A program made the position numbers and the translations under genes. Positions 57,641 to 64,000 of a DNA stretch of 64,000 nucleotides are shown here, piece after piece (the stretch's first letter is position 1; each line of letters begins with the position of its first letter). Under the pieces are notes generated by a model, which saw only the letters and a list, made by a program, of their open reading frames with translations, had not been told where the DNA came from and ran no database searches. This DNA is from Daedaleopsis sinensis (Eukaryota > Basidiomycota > Agaricomycetes > Polyporales > Polyporaceae): contig CM066305.1 of assembly GCA_033807695.1 (NCBI GenBank), forward strand, positions 496,001 through 560,000. Direction: 5' to 3'.

Positions 57641-60600
57641 ATGGAGAGAGAAGTGCAGCAGCTCGTGGAGATGGTATGTTTCGCCTTGTCTACAGTTATA
57701 TGCATCTCTGAATCCCTGACCACTACCAAGGGCGCGACAATCGCGCAGGCGCGTGCTGCGCTGAAGCAATACAAGGATGTTATGCAAGCGGCGGAGCGAA
57801 TATTTGAGGGCAGTTTTGACAACGTCGTGGACGACGATGGTGATGTGGACATGACGGCGTCGGACCGGCCGCCACCCAAGCCCAGAATGCTTGTACGTTT
57901 CCCGGAATCTCAAACCACGGACCCCTGTTCAGTGGCCTGCTTAGACTCCAGATGAGGATGAGGACGATGATGAACACTATGGAGATGAGGATGAAGAGGA
58001 CGGTACGTTGAGACCTGTTCATACCGATTGGGCGCTCACTGGGTGTTTAGATGATGAGTACATCGACTACGACGACGACGACTACGGAGGAAAGGTGGAG
58101 GGTGGTAACGGTGCCGCTATAGATCCTTATGCAGGTATGGGCATCTCCGGTTCTACAGAACGCGGCGTCGTGACGCGCTGCAGGCATCTTCTTCTCAAAG
58201 GATCGTCGCGAAGAAGTCATCGAGGTGGAAGAGGAGCCTGAACTGGTCTCTATCCCGGGGATCACAGATAAGGTTCCGTTAATGACCCAGGGTCAATGGA
58301 TGAAGGGCTGCCCAGAAGGGAGCGAGCAAAGCTTCCTCTTCAGCCTCTATCGCGAATTGAGCGAGGGTCAATGCCCTTGCCCTCATGGCTGTGGCCAGTC
58401 GTTCCAGCGGAAGAAGAGCGATTTCTACGCCCTCTTTGTGAGTCTGTCTATAGCCCGGTATCACGTCCACCACTAACCTGGTCGTCCAGCCATCATTCCC
58501 TGAGTACACCAAACATCTGGAGACGATTGTACCCCGGACATGTAGTCGATGCTCGAAGACTTTCTGCTTTGCTTGTGGAGAATCCAGTACTCCCAGCCGT
58601 AGCAAGGTTACCACTTCGATTGAGGTCGACGCGTCATTGTTCCACTGCGCTAACTTGCAAGGTGTAATCCTTGGTGTCGGACTGGCAATGCTAGAGAAGT
58701 CATTCCTCGACGATGCGCAAGACCCTAGCAGTCAGAAAGCAGGCGGCCGGACATCTCGGAAGAGGCGCAAACCGGAAGTCACTGCTCCTCCTGTAGTGGT
58801 CGGAGACATGCATGACGACGACGACGACGACGACGACGGGTACTACCCGATCGTTGTACAGGGCAAGAAGGCCAAGCTTGGTACCGGTTACGCTGGAGAT
58901 GCACGTGAAGATGTATGGTTTGTCCACCTACGCTGACTTCACTGGGCTAACTACCTCCTTACAGATGTCCGGCCAACTTGAAGCCTTAAGCCTCCAACGA
59001 GCCAAAGATGAGAAACTCTCTTGCTTGCTCTCGAATATTCGCACATTCCTCCCATCTGTCAATCGAGAAGGTGGTGGCCACGCGAGCGATTACCTCGTAC
59101 ATCCCACAGCACTTGCGCACTTACGCCGAAGGTTCAATTTCGTCAGCAGTCAGCTCTTGCGCAACGATTCCCTTACGGACATGTCTGATCGCTCAATCTT
59201 GTACTTCGAGCTGTTTGAGTGGCTAGAGGTAAGAGGTGTTTGCTTATTTGTTCATCGCACTTCTCGGTATTGAAGTATTGTTAGACTATCTCAAGCCACG
59301 AGGCTCTTGCAAGCATGATGGCCATGCCCATCATGGTTGTAACGTCTGTGAAGACAGTCGCCAAGAAATCATCCCCGAAGGGCGCTTCGCGAGTGCGTGA
59401 GCGGACCATCATTTACGAGGGGAGCTCTGGTCCGCGCGAACTGCTCGAGGCTATTGTGATCCAGGCGCAGGCTGCGCTTAAGGGTCTAGAGGGGATGAAA
59501 ACCGCGGAACCAGAGTCCGTCGAGATGTCCGAAGAGCAGAAACGGATGACTGCGGATGATAAAGGCAAGGCAAAGGACGACGGTGCGATCGTATCCGAGG
59601 AGAACAACAAGTTGCTCAGCTTTTGTCAACGGATCGTGAACACGGCGAAGGCCATCGACCGTTCGCTCGTTGAGACGAAGGGCAAACCCTTTGTCGACAG
59701 ACTCCATGCCAGTCTCCCCAAGATCCCAGCTACTTCGAGCTCCCGGGAAGGGGCGGCTCCCGTCGAGGCTGGTGAGACAGAGGAAAGTGCAATGGAGGCA
59801 TATATCAAGTGGGCCAACCGCGTGCGATTTGAGTACTGTGACTTGACCATCGCGCCATTGGACAACGCTACCGAGGGCGAACAAGATCAAACGCCACACT
59901 ACAAGTTCTACTTCAACAACGAAGCACGCATGTTGGCGAACTCGGATATCCCCAAGCGGTCGTTGGCCATTGCGAAAGAGGTGAGTCTTCCCAACAAACG
60001 TTCATAGACAATATTGACGGAACCGTTCCCGCGCAAGCTTGCCGTGCTCACCACCAACCTGCCTGTCGCATGGAACTCGTCTATCTTCCTCCGAGTAGAC
60101 GAGACCCGTGTAGACGTGATCAAAGCTCTTATCACTGGTCCCGAAGGCACTCCGTACGTGCACGCGGCTCAGTTCAAACTGTCGTACTGATAGTCATGTT
60201 GCTACAGTTACTACAACGGATGGTACGCCAGATCTGACTACACGATTCGAGTATATGTGAACATAGAGTCTCGCTCTCAGCTACTTATTCGACGTGTTCC
60301 TCGGGCCGAACTACAATCAGTCTCCCCCCAGCGTGAAATACATGACAGTCAGTCTCAGGATTGCTGGTGTCCTGACTGCAGCTGACGTTCAAGTATCATA
60401 GACAAACGGTGGCAAGTTCCGCTTCAACCCTAACCTGTATGCGGTATGTACCCGCGTCGCGAGAAGTTCGAAACGACACACTCAACATAGACGGACAGGA
60501 TGGCAAAGTATGCTTGTCGCTCCTCGGAACATGGTCCGGGCCTGGGTGGATAGCGGGCAAATCAACGCTCTTGCAGGTACGTCCGTGGCTCTCCTACCAA

Positions 60601-61128
60601 GTTTCGCGTATCCTCACCCGTTGGTAGGTCCTCATCTCCATCCAATCCATGATCCTGTGCGATGAGCCGTATTTGAACGAGCCGGGTTGGGCAAATAGTG
60701 GTGGCACTCCCAAGTCGATGGCTTGTAAGTACACCCATCCTTCGAACGTTGCTTCTCCCATTGATCGACACCAAACAACTAGATTCTGCTAACGTGCGCC
60801 GAATGGTGGTCAAGACAGCGGTACGCTCGCCGTTGGCATGGTATCTCACCGTAGCTGTATCTGACCGCCTCTGCAGATGCTCGGCAACCTCAAGGCGCCG
60901 CCAGAGCCTTGGGCCGATGTCATCCGCACGCATTTCCGCCTGAAAGCCAAGTCAATCGCTGCCCAGCTCGACAAGTGGCTCTCGGACGACGATGGCGCGC
61001 CGACGATGAGCGATGGCGCGTACCAGAAGACGAGCGCGTCTGGAAGCACGAACGGGTTCGCGGAGGACGTCGCGGAGCTCAAGGCGCTGCTCGTCAAGTT
61101 GCAGGCCGGCGAAGATATCAGCGCGTGA
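57641..61128 (+). CDS. BIRC6/UBE2O-type large E2 with UBA and IBR-like domains
   Basis: Ubiquitin-conjugating protein of about 900 residues, spliced over many short introns. Start ATG 57641 gives an N-terminal UBA domain, MEREVQQLVEM joined to GATIAQARAALKQYKDVMQA. Then come acidic runs (DDDEYIDYDDDDYGG, and a D8 stretch from (GAC)8 at 58814-58837). A zinc region follows: CPCPHGC, then CSRCSKTFCFACGE and LFHCANLQG, an IBR-like Cys/His pattern. The C-terminal UBC fold shows IFLRVDETRVDVIKALITGP, EGTPYYNGCYLFDVFLGPNY, FRFNPNLYADGKVCLSLLGT with the probable active cysteine, and LLQVLISIQSMILCDEPYLN. The GKVCLSLLGTW form and NPN in place of HPN are typical of BIRC6/UBE2O E2s. No RING1 or BIR repeat is seen. 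It may act as a combined E2/E3; that is inference. Confidence 0.85.
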
Positions 61129-62720
61129 AAACGGAGATGCTCGCGTGTATGGAAGGAAATGGTTCACGCTGAGCGAACAGGAGGCTAGGTTATTGCGCTG
61201 CCGTGTACGTATTACATATATTGTATCTATTAAAAACCTCTTCCAGTCCCATTAGAAGCCAATCTCGCTAGGCAGCTACGACACGTATCTGTGAGTTGTT
61301 GTCGAATAAGCGACGGTAGGTAGTATGACTGGTTATAGAGTTATCGGGCGATACTGTCAACTACTGAGATCACCTGTTTGCAGGTAATAGCCAATCAGAG
61401 GCCGGAGTATACGAGATGCATCACCAGTCTCCATCATCTCACCTTTCGGCACGGCCCTGATGCAGGGCCGGCGACTGCTAAGTATCCCTGGACCGTACTC
61501 GTCTTCATGCTTCTACGTTCAGGAAGGGCCTCGTGCTCGACGGATACCCGCCAATGAGCTAGAATGTGAGGTTTGTCTTGCCACATTCATTACTGGCTAA
61601 TTTATCGAACAAGAGCTGAACAGGTAAACAGTTTCCTTGTTCTGGCGCCACCATCATAACATTGACAAATGGGGAAAAGTTCTTGGCGTCTCGTATAATC
61701 AGGTCCCGTTATGGTGTTGCTGAGTCAAGAATATCCGAGGTTAAATTGGGGGCTCAACGTTCAACGTTCAACCTGGGCTCAACTCGTGTCCATTCGTCTT
61801 CAAGCTATGCGACCCGAACCTTGAACTTTTGTGCTGCTTCGAGGCGACACTATAGAGGACACCTATATGTGAGTTGTCGCTCACGGGCGAAACATCGTAT
61901 CTAGGCCAGACTAACGAACTGCGTGACGCGGCTGCGTATGTCAACTTGAAACGGCCGACACCGCATCCGATTGAACATTGGTTGGTCAGGCTAAGTGAGT
62001 ATCCCCGGCGGGGACTTGGTCTCGTTCAAATCTACAGCGAGCGGTCAAAGGTGAAGCACGCTGATACTATAATCCGCAGGCCTTGTGCATAGGTACCGGT
62101 GATTCTCACCTTATGAGGACCACTCAGGACCACTCCCGGTTGGCCATGCCGTCGTGGCAGTGTCATTACTCCGATGCGATGATAAGACTCGCCATGGGAA
62201 GCTGCAACTGCTTCTGCTCCAACCTTTGAGTAATCTCACCAGCTGTTTGGCAGACCTGCCGGTAGTCACAGAAGCTGCGCGGTCGCGGCTTGCTCGATAT
62301 CTGACGCTATCGCACAGGTACCGCAATGCAGAAGTTGGGCAATTCGGATGAGGCATCTTTACAACAGCTCGAACTCTAGCTCTAGCCGGTATTGAGTCAA
62401 CGGATCGTGATAAACAATGCTGTGCCGTGCGCAAATCTTGTTCCTGTAGAGGTGAATAAACATTCTCATGCGTTCAGACCAACATCTCTAGAAGACTGCG
62501 GCATCGGCCACTGATGACGACTATCAACATATTGCTGTGTCACATATTGGCTTCTCGTGCGAAGAGACGTCCGACGGACACGTCCCATTACCAATGAGAC
62601 ACTCGAACTGGGCCGGCATTTTGTGACGGTCTCGCACGAATGCCTCGGCAGGCAGCCTCGACGCTAACCCGTGACCCTTCCTGACCGGGAGCTGACTCAC
62701 ATCGTACCCACAGAAGCGAA
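61129..62720. other. intergenic, upstream of FAD monooxygenase
   Basis: About 1.6 kb with only short ORFs and no recognisable family. Small direct repeats exist (caacgttcaacgttcaac near 61756; aggaccactc twice near 62117). Function unknown. Confidence 0.4.
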
Positions 62721-62728
62721 TATATATG
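62721..62728 (+). promoter_or_regulatory. TATA box candidate for FAD monooxygenase
   Basis: TATATATG lies 61 bp upstream of the ATG at 62789, a suitable distance for a short 5' leader. A TATA promoter fits an inducible catabolic or secondary-metabolism gene. Confidence 0.5.
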
Positions 62729-62788
62729 AGGCTGCATCGTCGAGGTTAAAGTACCCCAACCTCATAGGAAGACACAACCTGAACCAAC

Positions 62789-64000
62789 ATGCCGAAACTC
62801 AACGTAGCAATTGTGTCCGTATTCACGATTCCGATGCCTTGTCGTAGTCTGTTGTCGCTGATGTTCATCGTAGCGGAGCAGGGCTCGGCGGTTTAACCCT
62901 CGCGATCGCTCTTCGCAAGTTTGCGCCCGACGTCCACTTCGAGATCTACGAAGCAGCGTCAGAGTTGACGGAGGTCGGCGCGGGGATTTCGATGCGTGGC
63001 CGCTCTTGGTCAATCATGCAATCCTTGGGCACCGATACCAGCCTTCTGCCGATCGCCGGGGGCGGGCTCACGCGCAGTACGGGTTGCTCTCCCTCTCATC
63101 AAACGCTGACACGAACGCGCACGTTCTCGCTCAGCTCTTCCCCTGCATTTCCGCAAGTCGGACCAATCTGAAGGTTGGGAGGTTGAAGATCTAGGCTCGA
63201 CGGGTGCGTGCCCACACGTCAGCACTCCATACCCGGTAACCGTTATTCTGATGTTTTGAATCTAATACGCTAAAGAGATGAGGTATTCCTTCCACCGCGC
63301 TGAGGTGCAGAAGGTGCTCGTGGAGCACATCCAGACGACGCATCCCATCCATTTGCACAAACGACTCCAATCCTACGTGCAGCCCGCGGATGCTGCTGCG
63401 CCCATCGAGCTCAGATTCCAGGACGGCACTACGGCCACGTGCGACATCCTCGTGGGCGCCGACGGCGTGCGATCTACAGTCCGCAGTGCGATGTATTCGC
63501 AGCTCGCAGACGCTGCGCTTGCAGCCGGAAAGACCGAGGAGGAGGCAGCACGGTTGAGAGCTTATGGCGACGCCGTCTTCTCAGGATACATCGCGTACAG
63601 GACGCTGATCCGCAAGGACACCTTGTCCAGCGAAGAAGCTGCGCACCGTGCGTTGAACAGACACGCGATGGTGATAGTGAGTGCTCTGTCTTGCTGCCAT
63701 TAGACTCGTGGCTTATCAGTGTTATTACGCAGTACGGTGGAAAGAACCGGGTGCGCCTCGTCCTATACAAGATCGAGGTGGATGCTGACCAGTGTCTGTA
63801 GAATCTCGTCACGTATCCGATCTCGCAAGGAAAAATCATCAACGTTGCCGCTCTCGTCAGCCACCCGGATCAGGAGGGTAAAGTGTACGACGGGCCATGG
63901 ACCTCCTCCGTGCCCAAAGAGGAGATCACCGCTCGCTATCAAGGGTGGGAACCCGACGCGCAAGTCATTGTCAAGGTGGGCCTTGCCGTTCCGTGTTTGC
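62789..64000 (+). CDS. FAD-dependent monooxygenase, salicylate hydroxylase-like (5' part)
   Basis: Flavin-dependent aromatic hydroxylase family, cut by the window edge. After a first intron with donor GTCCGT, the start reads MPKLNVAIVGAGLGGLTLAI, the Rossmann GxGxxG FAD motif. Then ASELTEVGAGISMRG, a spliced LPLHFRKSDQSEGWEVEDLG, MRYSFHRAEVQKVLVEHI (family arginine/histidine block), and the second FAD motif CDILVGADGVRSTVRSAM. Later DAVFSGYIAYRTLIRKDTLS and NLVTYPISQGKIINVAALVS are also family-typical. Introns are short. Substrate cannot be told; these enzymes hydroxylate salicylate and other small aromatics. The remaining C-terminal part lies beyond 64000. Confidence 0.88.

Noticed and set aside
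58814..58837. (GAC)8 microsatellite as an independent repeat feature
   Set aside because: It is in frame in the E2 gene and encodes part of an acidic run; noted there instead.

Overview
The window is a gene-dense piece of a filamentous fungal nuclear genome, almost certainly a basidiomycete of the Agaricomycetes. The reasons are: many short GT-AG introns (about 50-90 bp) in nearly every gene, GC-rich coding sequence, intergenic spaces of a few hundred bp, and fungal or basidiomycete-type families (Atg22-like, Opy2, Whi3, Pmp47-type carrier, agaricomycete F-box-like proteins). I see no rRNA, tRNA, CRISPR array or intact transposon. Twenty-two protein genes can be supported by splicing conserved blocks together by eye. 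All exon joins are my own reading and have not been checked against transcripts.

Layout, left: CCT3 chaperonin subunit (-), F-box-like protein (-), Atg22-like vacuolar transporter (-), a second F-box-like paralogue (+), and the Pol I second-largest subunit RPA2/RPA135 (+). Then a histone-fold protein with a long disordered tail (-) and a large C2H2 zinc-finger protein (-).

Centre: alternating divergent and convergent housekeeping genes. These are NDUFAF5 (+), TRM10 (-), acyl-protein thioesterase 1 (+), an EVE-domain protein (-), PP4 regulatory subunit 3/Psy2 (+) and the RNA-binding protein WHI3 (-). They are followed by a small proline-rich single-pass membrane protein (-).

Right: two tandem TMEM135-like membrane proteins (-) lie beside a divergently transcribed peroxisomal adenine-nucleotide carrier (+), a possible peroxisome-related neighbourhood. 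After a 2.3-kb gene-poor stretch come an Opy2-like HOG-pathway membrane anchor (-), the CAF16 ABC protein (-), the TRAMP zinc-knuckle protein AIR (+), a large BIRC6/UBE2O-type E2 with UBA and IBR-like domains (+), and the 5' part of a FAD monooxygenase cut by the window edge (+).

The most notable non-coding signals are two exceptionally long introns. One (45579-46050) holds a 172-bp near-perfect foldback palindrome that looks like a MITE. The other (18425-19011) holds a perfect 9-bp hairpin and abuts a 12-nt micro-exon. I found no clear multi-gene system of new type. The best candidates for new biology are the histone-fold protein, the UBA-IBR-E2 protein, the TMEM135/carrier cluster and the possible dual-start TRM10/APT1 divergent pair.
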